Source: Polaromonas sp. 39-63-25 | GTDB taxonomy: Bacteria > Pseudomonadota > Gammaproteobacteria > Burkholderiales > Burkholderiaceae_C | Assembly: GCF_002278925.1 (NCBI RefSeq) | Contig: NZ_NCJH01000022.1 | Coordinates: 1 to 52,567, forward strand | Direction of reading: 5' to 3' | DNA length: 52,567 nucleotides | Shown: positions 25,272-34,517 of the stretch, one piece after another | How the letters are laid out: each line of letters begins with the position of its first letter | Position numbering within the stretch: the first letter of the stretch is position 1 | Notes under the pieces: model-generated | Seen by the model: only the letters and a program-made list of their open reading frames with translations | Database searches by the model: none | What the model was told of the DNA's origin: nothing | Made by a program: the position numbers and the translations under genes

Positions 25272-26908
25272 ACAAGAAATACCTTATAACCGCGCTGATC
25301 ACCGCCGGCGTTCTCGGCGCCGCAGGTTATGGCCTGTACGCCCTGGGCATGAAAAACGGCAGCAGCATGGCTGCAGCCGCCCCACCGGGTGGCGCACCGT
25401 CGAGTCCAGCGGCCGCGTCCACAGCCGGACCCCAAAGCATCGCCGAAGGCGAAGACGCCACCCGCCGCCACATCAGCGCTGGCCTCAAGGCCGGCGATAC
25501 CGATCCGGTCAGCGGCCGCAAGATCCTGTACTACCAGGACCCCATGGTGCCGGGGAACAAGTTCGACAAACCGGGTAAGTCGCCTTTTATGGACATGATG
25601 CTGGTGCCGGTCTATGCCGATGGCGATTCCGACCAGGGCAAGGTCACTGTCAGCCCGCGCGTCCAGCAGAACCTGGGCGTGCGTACCGCAGCCGTCACTG
25701 AGGGCACGCTGTCGCCTCAAGTCTCTGCGGTCGGCAGCATCGCATTTAACGAACGCGACCAAGCCATTGTCCAGGCCAGAGCGACCGGCTATGTCGAGCG
25801 CCTGTACGTGCGTGCCACACTGGACCGCGTCTCCAAGGGACAACCGCTGGTGGACCTGTACGTTCCAGACTGGGTTGCAGCGCAGGAGGAGTTTCTCGCC
25901 ATCAAGCGTATGAAGGGCAATGATCTGGCCTCGCTGGTTGACGGTGCCCGGCAGCGCATGCGCCAGGCAGGCATGAGCGACGAACAGATTGGCCGGGTTG
26001 AGGCCAGTGGCAAGACGCAAGCCCGCATCACACTGACAGCACCGATTGGCGGGGTGGTGGTCGAGTTGCTGGCACGCGAAGGCATGACCGTGATGCCCGG
26101 CGCCACCATGTTCCGCATCAACGGTTTGTCCACTGTGTGGGCCAACGCAGAAGTACCGGAGAGTCAGGCGGCCTTGCTGCGACCAGGGGCGAAAGTGCAG
26201 GCGCGCAGCCCGGCAGCGCCTGGCACCACCTTTGACGGCAAGGTCCAGTCCATCCTGCCTGAGGTCAACCCGGCGACGCGCACGCTCAAGGCGCGGCTGG
26301 AGCTGGCCAACCCAGGCTCACACCTGGTGCCAGGGATGTTTGTGTCCATGCAGTTCATGGACATGCGGGCCGAGAAGGCCTTGCTGATCCCCACCGAAGC
26401 CGTGATCCAGACGGGCAAACGCACGGTGGTGATGCTGGCCGAGGAGAACGGCCGATTCCGGCCCGTCGATGTTGAAGCCGGCATTGAAAGCGGTGGCCAG
26501 ACTGAAATCAAACGTGGCCTGCAAGCGGGGCAGCGTGTGGTGGTGTCATCGCAGTTTCTGATCGACTCGGAAGCCAGCCTCAAAGGGATTGAAGCGCGAC
26601 TCAATGAGGCGCCCAAGCCAGTCGCAGCCAATACCGCGACGCGTCATGAAGGCGAAGCCAAGATCGAAGCCATCGGCAAGGACGCGATCACGCTATCACA
26701 TGGGCCGATTCCCTCGCTCAAGTGGGGAGCCATGACCATGGAGTTCAAATCGCCGCCCGCCAAAGACCTGCCGCGCAACCTGGCAGCCGGCGACCAGGTG
26801 AGTTTTGAGTTCTACATGGACGCGGAGGGACTACCGCAGTTAACCCGGATCTCGCCCTCAAGTGCACCGTCTGCTGCCACACCGGCGGCCACAGGGAGTA
26901 AAAAGTGA
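25268..26908 (+). CDS. cusB: periplasmic adaptor CusB with C-terminal CusF domain
   Basis: This adaptor links CusA to CusC and hands over metal. The 546 residues have an N-terminal membrane anchor or signal (about 5-25) and a metal-binding domain ([20 protein letters not shown], then [11 protein letters not shown], about 80-115). The hairpin, lipoyl-like and barrel domains follow. From about residue 458 a CusF-like domain is fused: [20 protein letters not shown] keeps the His, Trp and two Met ligands of E. coli CusF. An in-built chaperone makes a separate CusF less necessary. The stop overlaps the cusA start. Confidence 0.92.
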   Translation: MNKKYLITALITAGVLGAAGYGLYALGMKNGSSMAAAAPPGGAPSSPAAASTAGPQSIAEGEDATRRHISAGLKAGDTDPVSGRKILYYQDPMVPGNKFDKPGKSPFMDMMLVPVYADGDSDQGKVTVSPRVQQNLGVRTAAVTEGTLSPQVSAVGSIAFNERDQAIVQARATGYVERLYVRATLDRVSKGQPLVDLYVPDWVAAQEEFLAIKRMKGNDLASLVDGARQRMRQAGMSDEQIGRVEASGKTQARITLTAPIGGVVVELLAREGMTVMPGATMFRINGLSTVWANAEVPESQAALLRPGAKVQARSPAAPGTTFDGKVQSILPEVNPATRTLKARLELANPGSHLVPGMFVSMQFMDMRAEKALLIPTEAVIQTGKRTVVMLAEENGRFRPVDVEAGIESGGQTEIKRGLQAGQRVVVSSQFLIDSEASLKGIEARLNEAPKPVAANTATRHEGEAKIEAIGKDAITLSHGPIPSLKWGAMTMEFKSPPAKDLPRNLAAGDQVSFEFYMDAEGLPQLTRISPSSAPSAATPAATGSKK

Positions 26909-29900
26909 TCGCCCGGCTGATACGCTGGTCCATCGCCAACCGCTTTTTGGTGCTGTTGGCCACCCTCATGATCAGCGCCTGGGGCGTGTACTCGGTCATG
27001 CGGACGCCGCTGGACGCGCTACCTGACCTGTCCGATGTGCAGGTCATCATCCGCACCACCTATCCCGGTCAGGCGCCGCGCATCGTCGAAAACCAGGTCA
27101 CCTACCCGCTGACCACGACCATGCTGTCGGTGCCCGGGGCCAAAACCGTACGCGGGTATTCATTCTTCGGTGACTCATTTGTCTACGTCCTGTTTGAAGA
27201 CGGTACGGACCTCTATTGGGCTCGCTCCCGCGTGCTGGAGTACCTGAATCAGGTCCAGTCGCGTCTGCCGGCGGCAGCCAAAGCCTCGCTGGGGCCGGAC
27301 GCCACCGGTGTGGGCTGGATTTACCAGTACGCCCTGATAGACCGCAGCGGCACCCAGGACGCCGGGCAACTACGCGCCTTGCAGGACTGGTTTCTCAAGT
27401 ACGAACTCAAAACCGTGCCCAATGTGGCCGAGGTCGCATCCATAGGCGGCATGGTTCGGCAATATCAGATCGTGCTCGACCCAGACAAGCTGGCCGCCTA
27501 TGCGATTCCGCATACCAAGGTGGTCGAAGCCATCCAGAAGGCCAACCAGGAAGCCGGCGGTTCGGTGCTGGAGCTTGGCGAGGCCGAATACATGGTGCGG
27601 GCCTCGGGCTATCTGCAAAGCCTGGACGATTTTCGTGCTGTACCGCTAATAACGACGCCTGGCGGCGTTTCGGTGCGCCTGGGTGACGTGGCACGCATCC
27701 AGATTGGCCCTGAAATGCGCCGCGGCATTGGTGAGCTCGACGGAGAAGGGGAAGCTGCCGGCGGCGTGATCATCATGCGTTCCGGCAAGAATGCCCTGGA
27801 AACCATCGCCGCCGTCAAGGCCAAGCTTCAGACCTTGCAGGCCAGCCTACCCAAGGGGGTGGAGATCGTGCCGACTTACGACCGCTCGGGACTGATCGAA
27901 CGGGCCGTGGACAACCTCACGTACAAGCTGATGGAGGAATTCCTGGTCGTCGCGGTCGTGTGTTTCATCTTCCTGTTTCACCTGCGCTCGGCTTTCGTCG
28001 CCATCATTTCGTTGCCGCTGGGCATTCTGGTCGCCTTCATCGTGATGCACTACCAGGGGGTGAACGCGAACATCATGTCGCTGGGCGGCATCGCGATTGC
28101 GATCGGTGCCATGGTGGATGCCGCCGTGGTCATGATAGAGAACGCCCACAAGCATCTGGAGCATTGGGGACACGATCATCCTGGTGAAACGCTGCAAGGC
28201 GAGACGCGCTGGCGGGTCATCGGCGACGCGGCCGCCGAAGTCGGGCCGGCCCTGTTCTTCTCGCTGCTGATCATCACCTTGTCGTTTATCCCGGTGTTTA
28301 CGCTGGAGGCGCAGGAGGGCCGCTTGTTCTCTCCGTTGGCGTTTACCAAGACCTATGCCATGGCAGCGGCGGCCGGACTGTCGGTGACCTTGATTCCCGT
28401 GCTCATGGGCTACCTGATCCGTGGCCGGATTCCCGATGAGAAGTCCAACCCCCTGAACCGCTTGCTGATCGCCATCTACCGGCCGATGCTGGAAGTGGTG
28501 CTGCGCGCGCCCAAGCTCACATTACTGGTTGCCGGCATCATTCTGGTGATCAGCCTCTGGCCGCTGCAGCATATCGGCGGGGAGTTCATGCCGAGGATGG
28601 ACGAAGGTGATTTGCTCTACATGCCCTCCGCGTTACCAGGCTTGTCAGCCGGCAAGGCCAGTGAATTGCTGCAGCAGACTGACCGGCTGATCAAGACCGT
28701 GCCCGAAGTCGCCAGCGTGTACGGCAAGGCCGGCCGCGCCGAAACGGCGACCGACCCGGCGCCCATGGAGATGTTTGAAACCACCATCCAGTTCAAGCCA
28801 ATGGACCAGTGGCGTCCGGGAATGACGCAGGACAAGCTGGTCGATGAACTGGATCGCATCGTCAAGGTTCCCGGTCTGTCCAATATCTGGGTGCCGCCCA
28901 TCCGCAACCGCATCGACATGCTGGCTACCGGCATCAAGAGCCCGGTAGGCGTCAAGGTAGCCGGTACCGACTTGATCACGATAGACCGGCTGACCGGCGA
29001 GATCGAACGTGCGCTCAAAGATGTTCCCGGCGTGTCGAGCGCCTTGGCCGAGCGCTTGACCGGTGGGCGTTATGTGGACGTCAATATCAAGCGCGATGCA
29101 GCATCCCGTTATGGCCTGAACATTGCCGACGTGCAGTCGATCATTAGTTCGGCCGTGGGCGGCGAGAACATCGGCGAGACGGTCGAGGGCCTGCAGCGCT
29201 TCCCCATCAACATGCGTTACCCCAGAGAGTTGCGTGATTCTGTGGAGAAAGTGCGCAGCCTGCCCTTTGTGACGGAACGCGGCCAGCGCCTGGTGCTGTC
29301 GGACGTGGCTGATATCCGCATCACCGACGGCCCACCCATGCTGCGCAGCGAAAACGCTCGCCTCTCGGGCTGGGTCTACGTGGACATCCGCGGACGTGAT
29401 CTGCGCTCGGCCGTGCAGGACATGCAAAAGGCCGTGGCGGACAAGGTCAAGCTGCCGCCGGGCTATTCGATCTCCTGGTCGGGTCAGTTCGAATTCCTGG
29501 AGCGTGCCACGGCCAAGCTCAAGGTTGTGGTGCCGTTCACGCTGCTGATCATCTTTGTCCTGCTGTACCTGACCTTCAAGCGCTTCGACGAGGCCCTGCT
29601 GATCTTGGCCACGCTGCCCTTTGCGCTGGTGGGGGGGATCTGGCTGCTCTACCTGCTGAGCTACAACCTGTCGGTCGCGGGCGCGGTTGGATTTATTGCG
29701 CTGGCCGGTGTCTCGGCGGAATTCGGCGTGATCATGCTGCTCTACCTGAAGTCTGCCTGGGACGATCGGCTGGAACAAGGGAAAACCAGTAACTCTGACT
29801 TGTTGGACGCCATTCGCGAAGGTGCGGTATTGCGCGTTCGGCCCAAGGCCATGACGGTGGCGGTCATTCTGGCCGGCCTGTTTCCCATCATGTGGGGCAC

Positions 29901-30075
29901 AGGGACGGGCTCCGAGGTGATGCAGCGCATCGCCGCGCCCATGGTGGGCGGCATGATCACCGCGCCGCTGTTGTCGATGTTCGTGATTCCAGCGGTGTAT
30001 CTGCTGATACGCCGGCCGCGCACGAGCCATACCCGACAGTGGTTCTTTTGGAGAAGGCATCGTGAAGCGGCCTGA
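26905..30075 (+). CDS. cusA: heavy-metal RND pump CusA (Cu/Ag)
   Basis: This proton-driven inner-membrane pump has 1,056 residues and 12 spans. The fourth span reads [22 protein letters not shown] (about residues 390-413), matching the monovalent Cu/Ag subgroup rather than the Zn/Co/Cd one. It starts at GTG 26905 inside the cusB stop and its 3' end overlaps the following small gene by 14 bases. All of the gene is open and looks functional. Confidence 0.94.
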   Translation: MIARLIRWSIANRFLVLLATLMISAWGVYSVMRTPLDALPDLSDVQVIIRTTYPGQAPRIVENQVTYPLTTTMLSVPGAKTVRGYSFFGDSFVYVLFEDGTDLYWARSRVLEYLNQVQSRLPAAAKASLGPDATGVGWIYQYALIDRSGTQDAGQLRALQDWFLKYELKTVPNVAEVASIGGMVRQYQIVLDPDKLAAYAIPHTKVVEAIQKANQEAGGSVLELGEAEYMVRASGYLQSLDDFRAVPLITTPGGVSVRLGDVARIQIGPEMRRGIGELDGEGEAAGGVIIMRSGKNALETIAAVKAKLQTLQASLPKGVEIVPTYDRSGLIERAVDNLTYKLMEEFLVVAVVCFIFLFHLRSAFVAIISLPLGILVAFIVMHYQGVNANIMSLGGIAIAIGAMVDAAVVMIENAHKHLEHWGHDHPGETLQGETRWRVIGDAAAEVGPALFFSLLIITLSFIPVFTLEAQEGRLFSPLAFTKTYAMAAAAGLSVTLIPVLMGYLIRGRIPDEKSNPLNRLLIAIYRPMLEVVLRAPKLTLLVAGIILVISLWPLQHIGGEFMPRMDEGDLLYMPSALPGLSAGKASELLQQTDRLIKTVPEVASVYGKAGRAETATDPAPMEMFETTIQFKPMDQWRPGMTQDKLVDELDRIVKVPGLSNIWVPPIRNRIDMLATGIKSPVGVKVAGTDLITIDRLTGEIERALKDVPGVSSALAERLTGGRYVDVNIKRDAASRYGLNIADVQSIISSAVGGENIGETVEGLQRFPINMRYPRELRDSVEKVRSLPFVTERGQRLVLSDVADIRITDGPPMLRSENARLSGWVYVDIRGRDLRSAVQDMQKAVADKVKLPPGYSISWSGQFEFLERATAKLKVVVPFTLLIIFVLLYLTFKRFDEALLILATLPFALVGGIWLLYLLSYNLSVAGAVGFIALAGVSAEFGVIMLLYLKSAWDDRLEQGKTSNSDLLDAIREGAVLRVRPKAMTVAVILAGLFPIMWGTGTGSEVMQRIAAPMVGGMITAPLLSMFVIPAVYLLIRRPRTSHTRQWFFWRRHREAA

Positions 30076-30442
30076 ACGCCAGCATCACCTCGATCAAGCG
30101 CTGCGACGCGCGCTCCTCATGGCGGCGCTTGTGCTGTTTGCGGCTGGGCTTGCGAACCCAGTCCAGGCCGCGAGCTTGACCATGAAAGCCGTGCCGGAGG
30201 TGACACAAGCTGGCGCACAAAAGAATCCGATGTCAGGTGCAATGAACGGCTTGCCTTGCGCGAGCTGCTACAAGGCCCCCGCACCAGCCGTGCATGGGTT
30301 CACTGGCGAGCAAGAGGAGCCCAAACAAGCTGTATGGCAGTTGCTGGCGCAGTCTTCTGCGTCAACGAAAAACCTCCTGGATCTGCCAAAGCGAGAGGGG
30401 GGCCTGCCTTTGCGCGTCGCGTACTGTTGCTGGCGCAATTAG
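30062..30442 (+). CDS. small secreted Cys protein downstream of cusA
   Basis: The 126 residues have an N-terminal basic stretch, then a signal-like hydrophobic segment ([20 protein letters not shown]). The mature part contains [17 protein letters not shown] and ends [11 protein letters not shown] 30062 overlaps the cusA end by 14 bases. The ending resembles NCCFRL of the protein just before cusC, so two alike proteins bracket cusCBA. Metal binding is plausible; no function is known to me. Confidence 0.65.
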   Translation: MKRPERQHHLDQALRRALLMAALVLFAAGLANPVQAASLTMKAVPEVTQAGAQKNPMSGAMNGLPCASCYKAPAPAVHGFTGEQEEPKQAVWQLLAQSSASTKNLLDLPKREGGLPLRVAYCCWRN

Positions 30443-30505
30443 TCACCAGCCGTGCGTCCCGCTCAATTACCCATCCAGTTCCTTTCCTTATCCAAGGAGA
30501 CCATC

Positions 30506-30736
30506 ATGAAATCCCTACTTATCGCCCTTGTTAGCGCCGCGACACTTGGCATCAGTTTGCCTGCCAGTGCTGCCCCAGACCAGGTCAAGGTCTGTCCGCC
30601 AAAAAAACTCGTATTGCAACTCGACCATGGCCCGCGCGCGCAGACAACGCCATATTTGAACAAACTGCGCAAAGAGCGTTATGAGGCCGAAGTCAAGGCC
30701 TGCAAAGATGCCGCCAAAGAAACCAGTACCACGTAA
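30506..30736 (+). CDS. small periplasmic protein after cusCBA
   Basis: The 76 residues have a clear signal peptide (MKSLLIALVSAATLGISLPA, cut near ASA-APD). The mature part has two Cys (KVCPPKK and EVKACKDA) and many charged residues (LNKLRKERYEAEV), suggesting a helix. AAGGAGA is well placed before ATG 30506. The family is unknown. It is followed by a strong terminator, so it probably ends the cus transcript. Confidence 0.72.
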   Translation: MKSLLIALVSAATLGISLPASAAPDQVKVCPPKKLVLQLDHGPRAQTTPYLNKLRKERYEAEVKACKDAAKETSTT

Positions 30737-30764
30737 CTTTTGAGATGGGATTGGTCACGCTCCT

Positions 30765-30802
30765 TCCGTCATGCACTGCACGAAGATGCAGCCCATGACG
30801 GA
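30765..30802 (+). terminator. intrinsic terminator of the cus operon
   Basis: TCCGTCATG and CATGACGGA form perfect 9-bp outer arms, with an inner CTGCA/TGCAG stem and a CGAAGA loop. TTTATCTC follows directly. The shape and T-rich tail fit an intrinsic terminator for the plus strand. Confidence 0.75.
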
Positions 30803-30859
30803 TTTATCTCGCCGGACAACCGGATTTAACCATTACACCTCTTGCAAGAGGAGTTTTTC

Positions 30860-31198
30860 ATGAAAAAAATCGCAATCGCTTCTCTCGTTTAAGTCGCCGC
30901 ATCCGCCGCGTTCGCTCAGTCGAAAATGGGCGATATGAAGAGCATGGACATGGCCAAGAAACCCGCTGCCAACGCCCAGACCACGCATGAGGCCAACGGG
31001 ACGATCAGGAAGATCAATGCCAAGACAGGCTACGTCCTGATCGTCCATGGGCCAGTGAACAGCCTGAACTGGCCGCCGATGACCATGAGTTTTAAGGTCA
31101 AGGACAAGGATCTGCTCGCCAAATTGGCCGTGGACAAGAAGGTTGACTTTGGGTTCGTCAAAGAAGGCGACGATTACGTCATGACGACAGTGAAATAA
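30860..31198 (+). pseudogene. cusF-like gene with a stop codon in its signal peptide
   Basis: From ATG 30860 the frame reads MKKIAIASLV, then TAA (30890-30892), then VAASAAFAQSKMGDMKSMDM and a full CusF domain to 31196. HGPVNSLNWPPMTMSFKV keeps the His, Trp and two Met ligands. GAGGAG-like bases precede the first ATG. Without the stop this is a normal 112-residue exported CusF. With it, the domain could only be made from internal ATG 30926 and would lack a signal peptide. One base change accounts for the damage, so it is either a fresh mutation or a sequencing error. Confidence 0.7.
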
Positions 31199-31224
31199 TT
31201 CCCAGACGCTCGTTCGTCAACTCT

Positions 31225-31728
31225 TCAGGACTTGGCGATATCCCTGGCCTTGGTTTGCAGCATCAGCTTGTCCACACCCGCAGCTGGCAAGTTCACTAGC
31301 AGGTCCAGGCGCCGACGAATAGCGTGCAGAGTCTGCCGAAAAGCTTCCAGCTTCTGGTCATCCGTGCCCGACGTCTCGGACGGATCAGCGTAGCCCCAGT
31401 GCGCCGTCGCCGGTTGGCCAGGCCAATAGGGGCACACCTCGCCGGCAGCGTTGTCGCAGACCGTGATGACCAGGTCCATGTGCGGTGCATCCAGCTTGCC
31501 GAACTCGTCCCAGCTCTTGCTGCGAAGACCTTCGGTCGAAATACCGGCCTTCTCAAGAATCTTTAGCGCCAGAGGATTCGGTTGCTGATTTTCACGCGGG
31601 TTGCTGCCTGCAGAAAAGGCCTTGAAGCGGCCTTTCCCCAGGTGGTTCAACGTCGCCTCAGCAAGAATGCTGCGCGCCGAATTGTGCGTGCAGAGAAACA
31701 AAACGTTGATAGATTTCACAGTGCTCAT
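31225..31728 (-). CDS. arsC: arsenate reductase ArsC (low-molecular-weight phosphatase type)
   Basis: It reduces arsenate to arsenite in the cytoplasm. From ATG 31728 it has 167 residues: INVLFLCTHNSARSILAEA is the phosphatase-like P-loop with the nucleophilic Cys and Arg. The two further redox Cys appear in ITVCDNAAGEVCPYWPGQP, followed by HWGYADPSE. These fit the thioredoxin-coupled class. ATG 31737 (MRPMSTVK) is also possible. It is the third gene of an arsR-arsI-arsC unit; no arsenite efflux gene follows. Confidence 0.9.
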   Translation of the reverse strand: MSTVKSINVLFLCTHNSARSILAEATLNHLGKGRFKAFSAGSNPRENQQPNPLALKILEKAGISTEGLRSKSWDEFGKLDAPHMDLVITVCDNAAGEVCPYWPGQPATAHWGYADPSETSGTDDQKLEAFRQTLHAIRRRLDLLVNLPAAGVDKLMLQTKARDIAKS

Positions 31729-31741
31729 AGGGCGCATCCAA

Positions 31742-32233
31742 TTAGCCGCAGGACTTGCCGGCGCCAACGCCGGGGCGTGCGTTGACAAACGGGACGGGCG
31801 CTGCAGTGAGCTCACCCACGCAGCAGGCTCCGGCTGCAGCATCGTCCGTTGCCCGGCTCTCGCCATAGACAGGAATCGAGTCCAGCGTATGGAACTGCTC
31901 CCACGCAATGCCCTGGGGATCCGTCACCCAGTATTTCTCGCTTCGCGCATAGCAGCAGCTGGTAGCGCCTTCGTCAAGAATCCCCATGTCGGCCTTAGCG
32001 GCACAGCTGCGCAAAACCTTCAGGTCGTCCGTGTTGTCCACCTGGATACCCAGGTGATCAACACCTGCAGCATTGCCTCGCGTCGAAATCGCGAAATTCA
32101 CCGGAGGATCGGTCAGCATCCATTTCGCATAGTCGGTCTCGGTGCGTGCCGGTTGCTGATCGAACATCGCCGAATAGAAGGCGATGTTTCTCGGGAGGTC
32201 ATCCACGTGAACGTGGACATGAAAGCGTTTCAT
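31742..32233 (-). CDS. ArsI/CadI-family metalloid-responsive dioxygenase-fold protein
   Basis: The glyoxalase/bleomycin-resistance fold protein has 163 residues from ATG 32233, where AAAGGA is well placed. HVHVHVDDL and VDHLGIQVDN give strand and His ligands, and the vicinal Cys pair occurs in GATSCCYARSEKYWVTDPQG. This arrangement matches ArsI, the C-As lyase that demethylates trivalent organoarsenicals, and the related cadmium-induced CadI. The C-terminus adds GACCVGE and ends KSCG. Linkage to arsR and arsC favours an arsenic role; I leave the symbol open because CadI cannot be excluded. Confidence 0.85.
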   Translation of the reverse strand: MKRFHVHVHVDDLPRNIAFYSAMFDQQPARTETDYAKWMLTDPPVNFAISTRGNAAGVDHLGIQVDNTDDLKVLRSCAAKADMGILDEGATSCCYARSEKYWVTDPQGIAWEQFHTLDSIPVYGESRATDDAAAGACCVGELTAAPVPFVNARPGVGAGKSCG

Positions 32234-32244
32234 GCTGGTTCCTT

Positions 32245-32571
32245 TCAACAGTTAACACAAGAGGCGGAGTCAACAACCTCACAAGCCGCGCCTTGGCAGC
32301 AATGCTCGGTCAGGTAGCCCAGGAGGGCATTCATTTGGGCGAAGTTCGCCCGATAAATCAGATTGCGGCCACGTTGCTCAACGCTCACCAAGTCGGCATG
32401 CGACAGTTCCTTGAGGTGGAACGAGAGCGCATTGCCTGGCACGTTAAGTTGTTCGGCAATGGCTCCTGGGGTTAGCCCTGCAGGTCCGGCCACCACCAAG
32501 GCGCGGAATGTCCGCACACGTTGGGTCTGGGCCAGGGCGGCCAGGGAATTGATTGCGTCTAGCTCTTCCAT
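32245..32571 (-). CDS. arsR: ArsR-family repressor
   Basis: The 108-residue winged-helix repressor contains LTPGAIAEQLNVPGNALSFHLKEL as recognition region and RGRNLIYRANF as wing. The C-terminus carries a Cys group, HCCQGAACEVVDSASCVNC, suitable for As(III) binding, instead of the classic ELCVC motif in the recognition helix. It is the first gene of the arsR-arsI-arsC unit and should repress its own promoter at the palindrome just upstream. Confidence 0.9.
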   Translation of the reverse strand: MEELDAINSLAALAQTQRVRTFRALVVAGPAGLTPGAIAEQLNVPGNALSFHLKELSHADLVSVEQRGRNLIYRANFAQMNALLGYLTEHCCQGAACEVVDSASCVNC

Positions 32572-32575
32572 AGAT

Positions 32576-32592
32576 CAATAGTACAACTATTG
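32576..32592. promoter_or_regulatory. probable ArsR operator
   Basis: CAATAGTACAACTATTG is a perfect 17-bp palindrome (7-bp arms, ACA centre) that begins 5 bases upstream of the arsR start codon. The size and position fit an ArsR-family operator. Confidence 0.65.
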
Positions 32593-32944
32593 TTGAAGTA
32601 TTGAAATATCCATGTTTTGAATGAGGTCCAGTCTCAAGGGCACACGCCAATTCGGCGCTGAATTGATGCATCGAGGTCAGGGGAGGTGTCACGGCTCAGC
32701 GGTCGCGAGGTGGATGCTTGAGACGGCGCCCGGCGCGCTTACCGGCAGCGACAGCGGTAAATGCACGTTCGCCTAAAGCCAAATCGGGAGCGGCTACCAT
32801 GTGTGCCAAGACTTACCCATGTCTACCATTGAGCCTGCAATGATGTGCCTGACCGGGCAGTCCTGCCAGTGGGAAGTTTCCATGCGTACCCGAACCAATA
32901 AGCGCCGCATTTCCACATTGTTTGATCGCCGTTTTCACGGAAGG

Positions 32945-33288
32945 CTCTTGTGGTGATCCGTCGAGGAACAAGCTTGGCTGGATGTTGCCCCTGTAGGTAT
33001 CAGCACGACGATCGGCTGGCCCAGGCGAAGGCAACCCTGAGCCCAGACCTGCATTTATTTGAGCTGCTAGCACGCAAGAGGGAATTCGACGTTGAGCACA
33101 TGGAGGCGGCCCTGGAGGCCGACGCGGAGCTTTTCGTGACAGTTGACCGCTCCACCATCCTCCACCGCTACCGAGCAGTGCGCGAGCAATTCCGCCGTGA
33201 TGCAGTGATCACCCGTGCCATCGACCTCTCGGTCACGCCAGGTGAAGCGCTGGGGAGAGTCAAATTGTGGAACCTGGACCGGCACTGA
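32945..33288 (+). pseudogene. decayed relic with similarity to the small gene at 50504
   Basis: Around 32945-33000 one frame reads EEQAWLDVAPVG after a stop, matching EEQAWLDVAPVG in the intact protein at 50504-50749; the bases also match there. The similarity then ends and another frame continues to 33288 (DLHLFELLARKREFDVEHME and LFVTVDRSTILHRYRAVREQ), which looks protein-like but has no start of its own. I see no gene in 32600-32944. The stretch to 33500 appears to be joined fragments. Confidence 0.45.
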
Positions 33289-33537
33289 CCACCGGAGAGG
33301 GTTTTACGGGTTGTGACAGATTCCCGCTGCGTGGTGGCCAAGGTTGGCCGGAACGTTTTTCGATCGTAAGGTCATCGATGGATCCGAGCTTGTCGCCGTT
33401 ATTCGTTGACCACCTTGCTGAGGTTGACCACTCATAGACCCAGGTTTTCCGCCAGCCATTTTTTACCAACTCGATCCGTCCCTATGGGGAACTCTCGTTG
33501 AACTTTGCTGATTGGATCAGGCTACCTGTCAACCCTC

Positions 33538-33585
33538 ATGGTGGGCATCAGGAAAATGCGCATGGCTGTGCGCAATGCGACTGTG
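33538..33585. repeat. 48-bp copy of the 3' end of the His-tail transporter gene
   Basis: This matches 20346-20393 at about 44 of 48 positions in the same orientation (both contain GCGCATGGCTGTGCGCAAT). At 20.3 kb it encodes, on the minus strand, the end of the His-rich tail of the EamA transporter. Here it is a loose fragment joined to an ATPase remnant. Confidence 0.65.
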
Positions 33586-33587
33586 GA

Positions 33588-33704
33588 TCCGCGACCATGT
33601 GGATGGCGGTCTTTGCCGATATGGGTGCAAGCCTGCTGGTTGTCGGCAATGGCCTTCGTTTGCTGCGCGGTGCGAAAAATTCCGCCACCACTCCCAAAAC
33701 ATAA
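33588..33704 (+). pseudogene. 3' remnant of a Pb/Cd/Zn P-type ATPase gene
   Basis: The frame reads SATMWMAVFADMGASLLVVG then NGLRLLRGAKN and stops at 33702-33704. It is nearly the same as the C-terminus of the PbrA-like ATPase at 43984-47082 (ATMWMAVFADMGASLLVVFN). About 38 residues remain, covering only the last membrane span. It is evidence of a second ATPase gene lost by deletion or recombination. Confidence 0.7.
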
Positions 33705-34071
33705 ATCTACAGGATGAACCAGCCCACCATTCCAGCCATGCGTGAAACTATTCTGGCCACCCTCAAATTAGCGACGTTGGTCGCTTGACCTGCGCCGCAA
33801 ATGACTTTGGGTGTGAACACGTTTTCTCAAGATACCTGGATGCACACGACCGACCGGGAGACTGATAGCTGGCTATTAGCACAAGCGGCAAATGCACCAA
33901 TGTCGTTAGTGCTGCCGTCGCGGCTATGGAACGAAGTCTGACCGTGATTGCATTAACGAGCCAAGAGATGTCGCAGCCCGCTGGAGTTGATTGAGCGGCT
34001 TTTTCCAGAAAACTATACCGTAATGACCACACCTGCAAGTCCCTGAAACATTTGCCTTGTACACTCTCATC
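33705..34071. other. non-coding gap before czcI
   Basis: I see no supported gene or clear promoter here. Open frames on the minus strand (for example 33763-34203) lack family features and overlap czcI. Confidence 0.4.
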
Positions 34072-34422
34072 GTGCGCCGTTATCTGATCATTTTCTTCAT
34101 CGTATTTCTGCCGCTCCAGTTCGCCTGGGGCGCTGCGGCAAGGTATTGCGTGCACGAAAATATCGACAAGACGAGCCATTTTGGTCATCACGCACACGTG
34201 CATACGGTTTCAATACCCGAGAGTGCCTTGACGGGTGCGTTGGGCGGGACGGACGACCCGGATTGCAACTACTGCCACATAGGATGCGCTCAGCCGCTTC
34301 CCGGGAATGCCTTGAGTGTTCCTGTTGCGTCGCCAGCGGTTTTCGAACCACCCGATCCCTTGCCGACCCAGTTCAGGGTGCCGGACGTCATCGAACGACC
34401 TAATTGGACCCTCGCCGCTTAG
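34072..34422 (+). CDS. czcI: CzcI-like small periplasmic protein
   Basis: The 116 residues start at GTG 34072 (MRRYLIIFFIVFLPLQFAWG, a signal peptide). The mature part contains YCVHENIDKTSHFGHHAHVH, a His-rich stretch, and CNYCHIGCAQP, then a Pro-rich end. This matches CzcI, a small protein upstream of czcC in czc operons, thought to influence their expression. A TTG at 34057 would lengthen it by 5 residues. It is followed by a large hairpin and then czcC. Confidence 0.78.
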   Translation: MRRYLIIFFIVFLPLQFAWGAAARYCVHENIDKTSHFGHHAHVHTVSIPESALTGALGGTDDPDCNYCHIGCAQPLPGNALSVPVASPAVFEPPDPLPTQFRVPDVIERPNWTLAA

Positions 34423-34481
34423 TCCGGCGAGAACGCTCCTTTTCTTTTTAGCTGCCCTTCGGTAGCTGGCTTCTCGCCGGA
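34423..34481 (+). promoter_or_regulatory. large hairpin between czcI and czcC
   Basis: TCCGGCGAGAA (34423-34433) and TTCTCGCCGGA (34471-34481) are perfect 11-bp arms. The loop contains a T-rich run and a second small stem, AGCTGCCC-TTC-GGTAGCT-like. It begins right at the czcI stop. It may partly terminate transcription or stabilise the czcI message, giving uneven expression of czcI and czcCBA. Confidence 0.6.
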
Positions 34482-34517
34482 TTCTCCCCCCTTGGTTTTC
34501 GCAACTAGGAGAATTCG

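Noticed and set aside
25100-26020. 306-residue open frame antisense to the cusC-cusB junction
   Set aside because: It crosses two overlapping, well-supported genes on the other strand.
28645-30060. 471-residue open frame antisense to cusA
   Set aside because: cusA is certain on the plus strand; the antisense frame is Gln/His-rich and lacks motifs or a ribosome site.
32813-33073. 86-residue minus-strand open frame
   Set aside because: It is antisense to the relic that matches the 50504 gene and has no start signal.
33763-34203. 146-residue minus-strand open frame before czcI
   Set aside because: It overlaps the czcI signal peptide region and shows no family likeness or conserved composition.
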